Shown here: piece by piece, positions 33,929 to 42,293 of the stretch | Layout of the letters: each line of letters begins with the position of its first letter | Numbering within the stretch: position 1 is the stretch's first letter | NCBI GenBank assembly: GCA_039800325.1 | Contig: JBDLQY010000124.1 | Coordinates: forward strand, 1-64,000 | Direction of reading: 5' to 3' | Length of the DNA stretch: 64,000 nucleotides | From: SYIM01 sp039800325 | Lineage (GTDB): Bacteria; Pseudomonadota; Gammaproteobacteria; Burkholderiales; Burkholderiaceae_E | Notes under the pieces: generated by a model | Seen by the model: only the letters and a program-made list of their open reading frames with translations | Database searches by the model: none | What the model was told of the DNA's origin: nothing | Program-made: the position numbers and the translations under genes

Positions 33929-35253
33929 GTTCGGCCCGCGTCATCCACGAACTGAGCTCAGACCAGCCTGATTTTCGCTCGCGTCTTGATGCGTTACTGG
34001 CCTATCAGGCCGACGACGATGCATCGATTGTGGAGGTGGTGAGCGGCATTCTGGCCGATGTTCGCCGTCGCGGCGACGAGGCCCTGCTGGATTACACGCG
34101 TCGATTCGATCGGCTGAATGTGCCTGATGCCTCGGTCCTCGAGCTGTCGAGCGCCGAGCTGCAGCAGGCGCTGGCTTCGCTGGCACCTTCCGATCGACAG
34201 GCGCTCGAAGCTGCGGCTAATCGTATCCGCGGCTACCACGAGCGACAAAAGGCACAGTCCTGGAGCTATGTTGAGGCCGATGGCACGCGACTTGGACAGC
34301 GCATCACGCCTCTCGACAAAGTCGGCTTATACGTACCAGGGGGTAAGGCGGCTTACCCATCGTCGGTGCTCATGAATGCCATACCCGCACGCGTGGCTGG
34401 CGTGGGCGAGTTGGTGATGGTGGTACCGACACCCGATGGGGTACGCAACGCGGCTGTGCTTGCCGCAGCGGCTATTGCCGGGGTGCAGCGTGTATTCACC
34501 ATTGGTGGTGCACAGGCGGTGGCCGCGCTCGCCTGGGGCACACAGACGGTGCCAGCGGTCGATAAGATCGTCGGTCCCGGCAACGCCTATGTGGCTGAGG
34601 CCAAGCGCCGTGTCTTCGGCGTGGTCGGCATCGACATGATCGCCGGGCCCAGCGAGATTCTGGTGCTGACCGACGGCTCAGTTGATCCCGACTGGGTGGC
34701 CATGGATCTTTTCTCCCAGGCTGAGCACGATGAACTCGCGCAGTCCATTCTGTTGTGTCCCGACGCGGATTTTCTGGTGAGAGTGCGCCAGGCCATCGTC
34801 AGACTGCTGCCAGGCATGCCCCGACGTTCGGTCATCGAACGCTCGCTGGCTGACCGTGGGGCGCTCATCCGGGTGCGAGACATGTTTGAAGCCTGTGAGA
34901 TCGCCAATCGCATCGCTGCAGAGCATCTTGAAATTTTGGCTGAAGAGCCCGCCCGCTGGGCCGAGCACATCCGCCATGCCGGGGCTTTGTTTCTGGGCGC
35001 CTGGTCCTGTGAGTCTCTGGGCGATTACTGCGCCGGACCTAACCATGTGCTGCCCACCATGCGTACGGCGCGTTTTTCGTCACCGCTGGGTGTGTACGAT
35101 TTTCAAAAGCGCTCCAGCATCATCGAGATCTCGCGCGAGGGCGCGCAGCAGCTCGCGCCGGTGGCGGCGCAACTGGCCCGACGTGAAGGACTCGAGGCGC
35201 ACGCCCGCAGCGCCGAATATCGTTTGGGCGTTCGACCGCAAGAGACACCATGA
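33925..35253 (+). CDS. hisD: Histidinol dehydrogenase
   Basis: A 442-residue enzyme for the last two oxidation steps of histidine synthesis, from histidinol to histidine with NAD+ and Zn. LYVPGGKAAYPSSVLMNAIPARVAGV, KIVGPGNAYVAEAKRRVFG, DMIAGPSEILVLTD, FSQAEHDELAQSILL and CAGPNHVLPTMRTARFSSPLGVYDF are all standard. It overlaps hisG and hisC by 4 bases each. Confidence 0.97.
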   Translation: MSSARVIHELSSDQPDFRSRLDALLAYQADDDASIVEVVSGILADVRRRGDEALLDYTRRFDRLNVPDASVLELSSAELQQALASLAPSDRQALEAAANRIRGYHERQKAQSWSYVEADGTRLGQRITPLDKVGLYVPGGKAAYPSSVLMNAIPARVAGVGELVMVVPTPDGVRNAAVLAAAAIAGVQRVFTIGGAQAVAALAWGTQTVPAVDKIVGPGNAYVAEAKRRVFGVVGIDMIAGPSEILVLTDGSVDPDWVAMDLFSQAEHDELAQSILLCPDADFLVRVRQAIVRLLPGMPRRSVIERSLADRGALIRVRDMFEACEIANRIAAEHLEILAEEPARWAEHIRHAGALFLGAWSCESLGDYCAGPNHVLPTMRTARFSSPLGVYDFQKRSSIIEISREGAQQLAPVAAQLARREGLEAHARSAEYRLGVRPQETP

Positions 35254-36362
35254 GCCATTCGACCAAGCAGTCCCCGGCCGATCTCATCCAGCCTGAGATC
35301 CTCGCCATTTCCAGCTATCACGTGCCCTCGGCACAGGGGCTGATCAAGCTCGACGCGATGGAAAACCCTTACCGGTTGCCGCTGTCATTGCGAGAAGAAT
35401 TGGGCCGACGCTTAGCCGAAGCGCTCATCAATCGTTATCCCGCGCCCAGCTACTCGGGCCTTAAAAAGGCTATCCGGTCAAAGCTGGGCGTGCCCGAGGG
35501 CTTTGATGTGCTCCTGGGTAATGGTTCAGACGAACTTATCACTCTGATCCTAGTGGCGACGGCCCGACCGGGCGCCTGCGTACTGGCCCCAGTGCCTTCA
35601 TTCGTGATGTACGAGATGTCCACGCGGTTTGCGGGCTCGCGCTTTGTCGGTGTGCCTCTGGCCAGCGATTTCAGCCTTGATCTGCCGGCTATGCTAAGTG
35701 CGATTGACCAGCATCAGCCGGCGGTTGTTTTTCTGGCCTATCCCAATAACCCAACCGGAAATTGTTTTTCGTCTGAGGCCATTGAAGCCATCCTGCAGCG
35801 GGCGCCCGGGCTGGTGGTGCTTGATGAGGCGTACCAACCCTTTGCGCTTGATACCTGGATGCCAGCGCTTGCCTGGTGGCCCAATCTGGTCGTGATGCGA
35901 ACCTTGTCTAAACTGGGTCTGGCCGGCCTGCGCCTGGGATACATGGCGGCGGCCACCCCCTGGATCACCGAGTTCGATAAGGTTCGTCCGCCATACAACG
36001 TGGGCGTACTGAACGAGATCGCTGCTGAGTTTGCGCTGGATCATCTCGACGTATTGGATGCTCAGGCGGCGCAGTTACGTCAGGCGCGTGCTTCTCTGGC
36101 AAAAGCGTTGCGCATGCTTCCAGTCCTCCAGGTGTTCGATTCGCGCGCCAATTTCATTCTGGTTAGGGTTGTCGACGGCGCTGGCACGCATGCGCGGCTG
36201 AGAGAATGCGGTATTTTGGTTAAAGACGTCGGTAGAATGCACCCGCTCCTGGAGAATTGCCTTCGGTTGACGGTGGGTACCCCGGCCGAGAACACGGCGC
36301 TGCTTGACGCCTTGCGACTGGTCCTGCCCGAACCGACCAGGCCCGACTCCCGCTCGAAGTAA
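35250..36362 (+). CDS. hisC: Histidinol-phosphate aminotransferase
   Basis: A 370-residue fold-type I PLP enzyme converting imidazole-acetol phosphate and Glu to histidinol phosphate. LDAMENPYRLP, LLGNGSDELI, YPNNPTGNCF, VVLDEAYQPF and MRTLSKLGLAGLRLGYM (with the PLP Lys) are present. ATG 35250 overlaps the hisD stop. The gap to hisB is 18 bases. Confidence 0.96.
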   Translation: MSHSTKQSPADLIQPEILAISSYHVPSAQGLIKLDAMENPYRLPLSLREELGRRLAEALINRYPAPSYSGLKKAIRSKLGVPEGFDVLLGNGSDELITLILVATARPGACVLAPVPSFVMYEMSTRFAGSRFVGVPLASDFSLDLPAMLSAIDQHQPAVVFLAYPNNPTGNCFSSEAIEAILQRAPGLVVLDEAYQPFALDTWMPALAWWPNLVVMRTLSKLGLAGLRLGYMAAATPWITEFDKVRPPYNVGVLNEIAAEFALDHLDVLDAQAAQLRQARASLAKALRMLPVLQVFDSRANFILVRVVDGAGTHARLRECGILVKDVGRMHPLLENCLRLTVGTPAENTALLDALRLVLPEPTRPDSRSK

Positions 36363-36380
36363 TCACTCTTACAAACCGTC

Positions 36381-36986
36381 ATGACCGCCTCCGCATTGTT
36401 ACGTCACGCTGAAGTCAGTCGAAATACAGCCGAGACCCAGATCAGGGTCAGCATTGGTCTTGACGGCACGGGCCGTCAGCGGCTCGCGTCGGGCGTGCCT
36501 TTTCTTGACCACATGCTTGACCAAATCGCCCGACACGGATTAATCGATCTCGAGATCGAAGCTAAAGGTGACCTGCATATCGACGCTCACCATACCGTTG
36601 AAGATATCGGCATCACGCTGGGTCAGGCATTTGCAAAGGCGCTTGGCGATAAGCGCGGTATTCGTCGTTACGGTTATGCCTACGTGCCGCTTGATGAGGC
36701 GTTGTCCAGGGTCGTCGTTGATCTATCGGGCAGGCCTGGACTGATCTGGCAGGTTGAGTTTCGTCGCGCCATGATCGGCAGCTTTGACGTTGATCTGGCC
36801 CATGAGTTTTTTCAGGGCTTTGTCAACCATGCCCAGGTCACCGTGCACATCGACAATCTGCGCGGTGACAACGCGCACCATCAGTGCGAGACCATATTCA
36901 AGGCGTTTGCCAGAGCACTGCGCATGGCGATCGAGCCCGATGCACGCGCAGCGGGGCTGTTACCCTCGACCAAAGAGGCTCTGTAG
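36381..36986 (+). CDS. hisB: Imidazoleglycerol-phosphate dehydratase
   Basis: A 201-residue monofunctional HisB without the phosphatase domain of the enterobacterial fusion. RHAEVSRNTAETQIRVSIGLDG, GVPFLDHMLDQIARHG, IDAHHTVEDIGITLGQA, and RGDNAHHQCETIFKAFARAL carry the His and Glu metal ligands. Histidinol-phosphate phosphatase must come from elsewhere in the genome, since none is in this cluster. Confidence 0.97.
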   Translation: MTASALLRHAEVSRNTAETQIRVSIGLDGTGRQRLASGVPFLDHMLDQIARHGLIDLEIEAKGDLHIDAHHTVEDIGITLGQAFAKALGDKRGIRRYGYAYVPLDEALSRVVVDLSGRPGLIWQVEFRRAMIGSFDVDLAHEFFQGFVNHAQVTVHIDNLRGDNAHHQCETIFKAFARALRMAIEPDARAAGLLPSTKEAL

Positions 36987-37023
36987 CGCCTGGGCACCTG
37001 ATCGAATCGCATTCGAGATTCCT

Positions 37024-37662
37024 ATGACGCGCATCGCGGTGGTCGACTATGGCATGGGCAACCTGCGCTCGGTGGCAAAAGCGCTCGAGCATGTTGCGCC
37101 GCACGCGCGGGTGCAGGTCACCGGCGACCCTGCGCAGATCGATACCGCTGACCGGGTGGTCTTTCCGGGCCAGGGTGCCATGCCAGACTGTATGGCGCAT
37201 TTAGACCAAGCGGGCTTGCGCCAGGCGGTGCTGCGCGCAGCCGCCACGCGCCCCTTCTTGGGCGTGTGCGTGGGCGAACAGATGCTGTTTGACTGGAGCG
37301 CAGAGGGCGATACGCCTGGCCTGGGCCTATTCGCCGGGCGCGTGTTGCGCTTTCCGCCGCAGTCTATGTACCTGGCCGACGGTACCCGTCTGAAGGTTCC
37401 CCACATGGGCTGGAATCGGGTGCGGCAGTTGCGCTTCCATGCCTTGTTCGAAGGCGTACCCGATGACGCCTATTTTTATTTTGTGCATAGTTATTTTGCG
37501 CAAGCGACCGATCAGCGCCTGGTTATGGGGGAGAGTGAACACGGAGTTCGCTTTACCTGCGTGGTTGCGCGGGATAACATCTTTGCTACGCAGTTTCACC
37601 CCGAAAAAAGCGCCGCCTGCGGCCTCAAGTTATACGAGAACTTCGTCCGCTGGAATCCCTGA
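37024..37662 (+). CDS. hisH: Imidazole glycerol phosphate synthase, glutaminase subunit
   Basis: A 212-residue class I glutaminase that feeds ammonia to HisF. IAVVDYGMGNLRSVAKALEHV is the N-terminus, FLGVCVGEQMLF holds the nucleophile Cys, PHMGWNRV is typical, and QFHPEKSAACGLKLYENF carries the catalytic His and Glu. The start is ATG 37024, 37 bases after hisB. One departure is noted: the residue after Cys is Val (GVCVGEQ rather than the more frequent GICLGMQ), a conservative change. Confidence 0.96.
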   Translation: MTRIAVVDYGMGNLRSVAKALEHVAPHARVQVTGDPAQIDTADRVVFPGQGAMPDCMAHLDQAGLRQAVLRAAATRPFLGVCVGEQMLFDWSAEGDTPGLGLFAGRVLRFPPQSMYLADGTRLKVPHMGWNRVRQLRFHALFEGVPDDAYFYFVHSYFAQATDQRLVMGESEHGVRFTCVVARDNIFATQFHPEKSAACGLKLYENFVRWNP

Positions 37663-37725
37663 ACCGCGCTGGTCGCGGCGGCAGGCTGCACGCTCCCCGC
37701 TCAGCGCACGTACCTTTGCACTCAG

Positions 37726-38466
37726 ATGCTGCTTATCCCCGCTATAGATCTTAAGGACGGCCGCTGTGTGCGGCTCCGCCAAGGTGACATGGATGACGCT
37801 ACGGTCTTCTCCGAAGACCCTGTCGCCATGGCACGACACTGGCTCGACAAAGGCGCTCGCCGACTACACCTCGTTGATCTCAACGGTGCAGTGGCTGGCC
37901 AGCCGCGCAATGCCAGCGTTATTCGCGCCATCATCGATGAGATTGCTGGCCGCATCCCCGTTCAGCTGGGTGGCGGGCTGCGTGACCTCGACACCATCGA
38001 GCGCTATCTCGATGGTGGCCTGTCTTACGTCATCATCGGCACGGCGGCGGTGAAAAACCCAGGCTTTCTGCATGATGCCTGCGGTGCCTTTCCGGGTCAG
38101 GTCATCGTGGGGCTTGATGCCAAGGACGGCCGCGTCGCCACTGATGGCTGGAGCAAACTCACCAAGCATGATGTGGTCGATCTTGCGCGCAAGTTTGAAG
38201 ACTACGGCGTTGAGGCTGTCATCTACACCGATATCGGTCGTGACGGCATGCTCACCGGGGTCAATATCGAGGCTACGGTTCGCCTTGCCCGAGCCCTGAA
38301 AGTGCCGGTGATCGCATCCGGGGGGCTGGCCGGCATTGCCGATATTGACGCTTTGTGCGCGGTCGAAGACGAGGGTGTCGAAGGTGCTATCCTGGGCCGG
38401 GCGCTCTATGAAGGTCACATTGATCTGGCTAGCGCGCAGGCCCGTGCTGATGAGCTCAACGGCTGA
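37726..38466 (+). CDS. hisA: Phosphoribosylformimino-AICAR-phosphate isomerase
   Basis: A 246-residue (beta/alpha)8 barrel that opens the ring of ProFAR to PRFAR. LLIPAIDLKDGRCVRLRQGDMDDATVFSEDP is the characteristic N-terminus; GGGLRDLDTIERYLDGG and VIYTDIGRDGMLTGVN carry the two phosphate-binding and catalytic Asp regions. It lies 63 bases from hisH and 5 bases before the GTG start of hisF. Confidence 0.97.
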   Translation: MLLIPAIDLKDGRCVRLRQGDMDDATVFSEDPVAMARHWLDKGARRLHLVDLNGAVAGQPRNASVIRAIIDEIAGRIPVQLGGGLRDLDTIERYLDGGLSYVIIGTAAVKNPGFLHDACGAFPGQVIVGLDAKDGRVATDGWSKLTKHDVVDLARKFEDYGVEAVIYTDIGRDGMLTGVNIEATVRLARALKVPVIASGGLAGIADIDALCAVEDEGVEGAILGRALYEGHIDLASAQARADELNG

Positions 38467-38471
38467 CCCGA

Positions 38472-39233
38472 GTGCTCACCAAGCGCATCATCCCCTGTCT
38501 CGACGTCACTGCCGGTCGCGTGGTCAAGGGCGTACGTTTCCTTGAGTTGCGCGACGCCGGTGATCCGGTCGAGATCGCGCGTCGCTACGATGAGCAGGGT
38601 GCTGATGAACTCACCTTTCTCGACATTACAGCCTCCAGTGACGAGCGCGACATCATCCTGCAAGTCATTGAATCGGTGGCCGAGCAGGTTTTTATTCCGC
38701 TCACCGTGGGCGGAGGCGTACGGGCAGTCGACGATGTACGTCGGCTGCTCAATGCCGGGGCTGACAAAATTTCGATCAATACCGCAGGTTTACAGAATCC
38801 AGCGCTCATCGGTGAGGCCAGCGCGCGCTTCGGATCGCAGGCTATCGTGGTCGCGATTGATGCCAAGGCCGATGGCCCGGGACGCTGGCAGGTGTACACC
38901 CACGGGGGCCGTCGTCCCACTGGGCGCGATGTGCTTGACTGGGCCCGTGAGGTTGAAACTCTGGGGGCCGGTGAGATCCTGCTCACCAGCATGGATAGGG
39001 ACGGTACCCGGCAGGGCTTTGATCTCGAGCTCACCCGTGCGGTGTCCGATGCTGTCGGAATCCCCGTGATTGCTTCGGGTGGCGTGGGGTCGCTTGAGCA
39101 TCTGGCCGAGGGCGTGGTCCAGGGGCGTGCCGATGCGGTGTTGGCTGCCAGCATTTTTCACTTCGGCGAATACACCATCGGGCAGGCCAAGCGATTCATG
39201 GCTGACCGCGGTATTGCTGTTCGGCTCGAATGA
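38472..39233 (+). CDS. hisF: Imidazole glycerol phosphate synthase, cyclase subunit
   Basis: A 253-residue (beta/alpha)8 barrel beginning with GTG 38472. It makes imidazole glycerol phosphate and AICAR from PRFAR and the ammonia delivered by HisH. The Asp in RIIPCLDVTAGRVVKG and the Asp in LLTSMDRDGTRQGFD are the catalytic pair, and GGGVRAVDDVRRLLNAGADKIS is the phosphate site. It overlaps hisI by 4 bases. Confidence 0.97.
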   Translation: MLTKRIIPCLDVTAGRVVKGVRFLELRDAGDPVEIARRYDEQGADELTFLDITASSDERDIILQVIESVAEQVFIPLTVGGGVRAVDDVRRLLNAGADKISINTAGLQNPALIGEASARFGSQAIVVAIDAKADGPGRWQVYTHGGRRPTGRDVLDWAREVETLGAGEILLTSMDRDGTRQGFDLELTRAVSDAVGIPVIASGGVGSLEHLAEGVVQGRADAVLAASIFHFGEYTIGQAKRFMADRGIAVRLE

Positions 39234-39655
39234 AAGGCCGGGGTGTGGATAAGTCGCATCAGCAGCCATCAACCAATGCCTGGCTGGATGCGGTCGCCTG
39301 GAACCACGATGGACTGGTGCCTGCTATCGCCCAGGATGCCGCCAGCGGTCGGGTGCTGATGGTCGCCTGGATGAACCGTCAGGCACTCGCTGAGACCTTT
39401 GCAAGCGGACGGGCGGTCTATTGGTCCCGTTCGCGGGGGCGTCTCTGGCGCAAGGGCGAAGAATCAGGCCACACCCAGACGGTACGGGAAATCCGGCTCG
39501 ACTGTGATGGCGATGTGCTATTGCTGGCAATCGACCAGGTCGGCGGTATGGCCTGCCATACGGGCCGTGAGTCGTGTTTTTTTCGCCGACTCCAGGACGG
39601 TACCTGGATGGCCGTTGATCCTGTCATGAAAGACCCGGAGCTCATTTACCGATGA
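39230..39655 (+). CDS. hisI: Phosphoribosyl-AMP cyclohydrolase
   Basis: A 141-residue enzyme for the third step of histidine synthesis. LMVAWMNRQALAETFASGRAVYWSRSRGRLWRKGEESGH, DCDGDVLLLAIDQVG and ACHTGRESCFFR contain the zinc and magnesium ligands. It is a separate protein from HisE, unlike the fused enterobacterial enzyme, and overlaps both hisF and hisE by 4 bases. Confidence 0.97.
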   Translation: MKGRGVDKSHQQPSTNAWLDAVAWNHDGLVPAIAQDAASGRVLMVAWMNRQALAETFASGRAVYWSRSRGRLWRKGEESGHTQTVREIRLDCDGDVLLLAIDQVGGMACHTGRESCFFRRLQDGTWMAVDPVMKDPELIYR

Positions 39656-40026
39656 ACCCGCAGGCTTGCCCAGCGCCCGAATCCGGCACAGACGTTCTTG
39701 ATCGACTGGCTCGTGTGATTGAGTCGCGTCGTGGCGTCAATCCTGACCAGTCATACGTTGCGCGCTTGCTCGCACGCTCACCCGATGCCGTGCTGAAAAA
39801 AATTGGTGAGGAAGCCACAGAGACGGTCATGGCCGCAAAGGATGGCGACCCCAACCGTATCGTTGCCGAAACCGCTGACCTCTGGTTTCATTGTCTGGTG
39901 ATGCTGGCGCACTATGGGCTTCATCCGTCTCAGGTGCTGGCAGAGCTCGCTCGCCGCGAGGGACTCTCAGGCCTGGAGGAAAAAGCATTGAGAAAGGCTG
40001 TTGCCCGTGAACAAAGCGGCGATTAG
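39652..40026 (+). CDS. hisE: Phosphoribosyl-ATP pyrophosphatase
   Basis: A 124-residue MazG-like all-alpha enzyme that removes pyrophosphate from PR-ATP. YVARLLARSPDAVLKKIGEEATETVMAAKDGD and ETADLWFHCLVMLAHYGL carry the Glu/Asp metal-binding residues. It is the last his gene of this block, 47 bases before the HIT gene. Confidence 0.96.
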   Translation: MNPQACPAPESGTDVLDRLARVIESRRGVNPDQSYVARLLARSPDAVLKKIGEEATETVMAAKDGDPNRIVAETADLWFHCLVMLAHYGLHPSQVLAELARREGLSGLEEKALRKAVAREQSGD

Positions 40027-40073
40027 GCGCCACTGCTCGTTTTCGCTCACGAGGTCTGCCCTGGAGAAACATA

Positions 40074-40436
40074 GTGTCTGGTGATATCCATTCCTGCATT
40101 TTTTGCCGCATCGTTCGCGGCGAAATTCCAAGCCGTAAGGTTTATGAAGACGAGCACATCCTCGCCTTCCACGACATTAACCCCGCTTCGCCGGTGCACT
40201 TTCTCATGGTGCCCAAGCGGCATCTGGTCAACCTGCTCGATGCCGATCTGAGCCACCAGGCGTTGCTGGGCCATCTGTTCGGCTCGGTGGGCAAACTAGC
40301 CCGACAGGAGGGCCTTGGCGACGGTTTTCGTGTCATAGTCAACAACGGAAAGTCCGGAGGGCAGGAGGTGTATCATCTTCACGTCCATGTCCGGGGTAGC
40401 CCGGGCGGTGCCGTTCGCGAAACGGTTGCCGAGTAG
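40074..40436 (+). CDS. hinT: HIT-family protein (HinT-like)
   Basis: A 120-residue histidine-triad protein starting at GTG 40074, with CIFCRIVRGEIPSRKVYEDEHILAFHDINP and the catalytic triad YHLHVHVRG. HinT enzymes hydrolyse purine nucleoside phosphoramidates and aminoacyl-adenylates. It follows hisE and precedes tatA, the standard order in betaproteobacteria, and is likely co-transcribed with both. Confidence 0.94.
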   Translation: MSGDIHSCIFCRIVRGEIPSRKVYEDEHILAFHDINPASPVHFLMVPKRHLVNLLDADLSHQALLGHLFGSVGKLARQEGLGDGFRVIVNNGKSGGQEVYHLHVHVRGSPGGAVRETVAE

Positions 40437-40488
40437 TTCAATCGAGGCCAGCCTTACACAGGGGCGCCTCAATCATCAGGAGCAAACG

Positions 40489-40752
40489 ATGGGAGCGATG
40501 AGCATCTGGCACTGGTTGATCGTGCTTGTGATCATCATGCTGGTATTTGGCACGAAAAAGCTGCGCAATATCGGCAGTGATCTGGGTGGTGCGGTCAAGG
40601 GGTTTAAAGACGGCGTGAAAGATGGCGCGACCAAGGGCGGTGATGGCTCTGAAAATGCGCCGCCTGCCACGTCTACAGCGCAGGTCGCTGGCGCACCTGC
40701 TGCTCAGCCGGCCGCCAAAACCATTGACGTCGAGGCCAAGGAAAAGCACTGA
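40489..40752 (+). CDS. tatA: Sec-independent protein translocase subunit TatA
   Basis: An 87-residue TatA, the pore-forming subunit for folded twin-arginine substrates. The N-terminal helix (IWHWLIVLVIIMLVF) is followed by the hinge and amphipathic helix GTKKLRNIGSDLGGAVKGFK and a charged, Ala/Pro-rich tail. ATG 40489 is preceded by AGGAGC at good spacing. A strong hairpin follows before tatB. Confidence 0.95.
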   Translation: MGAMSIWHWLIVLVIIMLVFGTKKLRNIGSDLGGAVKGFKDGVKDGATKGGDGSENAPPATSTAQVAGAPAAQPAAKTIDVEAKEKH

Positions 40753-40781
40753 GCGCAGCCTTGTCCCCGTATCGCAAGTGG

Positions 40782-40807
40782 TCGAGCGGCTGCTTCAGGC
40801 CGCTCGA
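40782..40807 (+). promoter_or_regulatory. Hairpin between tatA and tatB
   Basis: TCGAGCGGC (40782-40790) and GCCGCTCGA (40799-40807) make a perfect 9-bp stem with an 8-base loop TGCTTCAG, followed by TTCGTTTCG. It stands in the 113-base gap between tatA and tatB. It looks like a partial terminator or an RNA-stabilising stem that could let tatA be expressed above tatBC. Confidence 0.5.
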
Positions 40808-40865
40808 TTCGTTTCGAGGGCCTTGCGGCCGAGGTGCCTGAGTCTTCTGAGCCTGAACGCGTCCA

Positions 40866-41294
40866 ATGTTCGATTTCGGTTTTAGCGAAATGGCGGTCAC
40901 CGCCCTGGTCGCGCTGGTGGTGTTGGGCCCCGAGCGCCTGCCTCGGGTCGCCCGCCAGATGGGCCAGTGGATGGGCAAGTTGCAGCGCTACGTGTCTGAT
41001 GTGAAGGCCGATATCAATAAGCAGATGGATCTCGAGGACTTGCGCAAACTGCAGACCGAGGTCAAGTCTGCCGCCCAAGAGGTTGAGTCATCGGTGCGAT
41101 CTGCGGTTGATGGCGCTCAATCTGAGTTTGATTCAATCTCCAAGTCCTTTGAAGATAAGCCGGTTGAGCCGGCTACAGACTGGGACCGAATCTACGCGCA
41201 TCGGCGAATGCGCGAGCGCATTCGCGATCGTCGGGTCGAGCGCGATCGAGAACTACGCCGCAAGCGCCCCAAACGGCGCTTTTACCGCGGCTGA
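40866..41294 (+). CDS. tatB: Sec-independent protein translocase subunit TatB
   Basis: A 142-residue TatB. MFDFGFSEMAVTALVALVVLGPERLPRVARQMGQWMGKLQRYVSDV has the conserved Glu and Gly-Pro hinge after the single transmembrane helix. A charged helical domain and a very basic C-terminal tail (RRMRERIRDRRVERDRELRRK) follow. TatB and TatC form the receptor for RR signal peptides. tatC starts 8 bases downstream. Confidence 0.95.
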   Translation: MFDFGFSEMAVTALVALVVLGPERLPRVARQMGQWMGKLQRYVSDVKADINKQMDLEDLRKLQTEVKSAAQEVESSVRSAVDGAQSEFDSISKSFEDKPVEPATDWDRIYAHRRMRERIRDRRVERDRELRRKRPKRRFYRG

Positions 41295-41301
41295 GGCAGA
41301 C

Positions 41302-42168
41302 ATGGCCCAGGAAGAAAGCTTTATTTCGCATCTGGTCGAGCTGCGCGACCGCCTGATCAAGTCCCTGATCATCGTTCTGCTCATGTTCGGGGTCTGTTTC
41401 TATTTTTCGCGCGATATCCTCTGGTTCCTGTCCCTGCCGCTTTATGACGCATTGCCTGCGGGCACGCGGCCGGTGTTCCTGGCCGGAGAGGGTGCTTTCT
41501 TCACCCTGACCAAAGTGGCGTTTCTGTCGGCCTTACTGTTCTCGCTGCCTTGGGTCTTGTATCAGGCTTGGGCCTTTGTCGCACCCGGACTTTATGTGCA
41601 CGAGAAGCGGTTTGCGCTGCCCCTCATCTTTTCAAGCGTGTTCTTTCTGGTGGTGGGCATCAGCTTTGCCTACCTGTTTGTTCTACCCGCGGCCTACAAG
41701 TTCTTCTTTGCTTTTGCCGAGGGGACAGGCGCCGAGGTCATGCAGGACCTGCAGAAGTACTGGGATTTCACGCTGGCGATTTTTTTCGGGTTTGGTCTTG
41801 CCTTTGAAGTGCCCGTGGTCGAAATGCTGCTGGTCAAGCTGGGCATGGTCACGACCGAGCAGTTACGGCAGATTCGCCGCTATGTGGTGGTCGGTGCCTT
41901 CATTGCCGCAGCCATTCTGACGCCCCCAGATGTGCTCAGTCAGTTCATGCTGGCCATACCGCTCATCCTGCTCTATGAGCTGGGCATTTTCCTGTCGGGT
42001 TTTCTGAAGGCGTATAGCCGAGGCCCTGAGGTCGACGAGCCCGACACCGCCGAGGAAGGCGCGGCAAAGTCAGAGGCCGCCCCGACTGGCACTGGCGTGT
42101 CAGGCGAGCAGGCGGCGGCTCAGACGGCTACCGTTCAGTCCGAAACGCCCACGGCTGGCAAGTCCTGA
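41302..42168 (+). CDS. tatC: Sec-independent protein translocase subunit TatC
   Basis: A 288-residue protein with six transmembrane segments. The conserved N-terminal SFISHLVELRDRLIKSLIIV and LPLYDALPAG, then FLSALLFSLPWVLYQAWAFVAPGLYVHEKR, and FGLAFEVPVVEMLLVKLGMV are diagnostic for TatC, the primary docking site for twin-arginine signals. A 40-residue Ala/Glu/Thr-rich tail follows the last helix. The start ATG 41302 gives the usual N-terminus. Confidence 0.97.
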   Translation: MAQEESFISHLVELRDRLIKSLIIVLLMFGVCFYFSRDILWFLSLPLYDALPAGTRPVFLAGEGAFFTLTKVAFLSALLFSLPWVLYQAWAFVAPGLYVHEKRFALPLIFSSVFFLVVGISFAYLFVLPAAYKFFFAFAEGTGAEVMQDLQKYWDFTLAIFFGFGLAFEVPVVEMLLVKLGMVTTEQLRQIRRYVVVGAFIAAAILTPPDVLSQFMLAIPLILLYELGIFLSGFLKAYSRGPEVDEPDTAEEGAAKSEAAPTGTGVSGEQAAAQTATVQSETPTAGKS

Positions 42169-42182
42169 CAGCGGGCCGCTCT

Positions 42183-42270
42183 GGCTATGCCGGGGCGTCG
42201 ATAAACCACTCAGTAGCGGGCGGGTCGGCTATCCCGGCGCTCAGATAAGCCTCTGAGCGGTGAGCGGGTT
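42183..42270. repeat. Imperfect 44-base direct repeat after tatC, with inverted repeat
   Basis: Two 44-base units (42183-42226 and 42227-42270) start GGCTATGCCGG and GGCTATCCCGG and match at 31 of 44 positions in my hand alignment. Within the second unit, CGCTCAGA (42238-42245) and TCTGAGCG (42252-42259) form an 8-bp stem. GGCGGGTCGGCT at 42219-42230 recurs at 44265-44276, after the protease gene. The region is the 125-base gap between the convergent tatC and NIF3-family genes and may serve as transcription end signals for both. Confidence 0.4.
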
Positions 42271-42293
42271 GCCACAGCTGGCGTAACGCGCGC

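Noticed and set aside
37663..37725. His attenuator or leader peptide between hisH and hisA
   Set aside because: No run of His codons and only a minor hairpin; nothing comparable to the classical attenuator.
42169..42293. A small RNA gene or tRNA remnant after tatC
   Set aside because: Stems exist but no tRNA-like arms, promoter or known RNA pattern; listed as repeat only.
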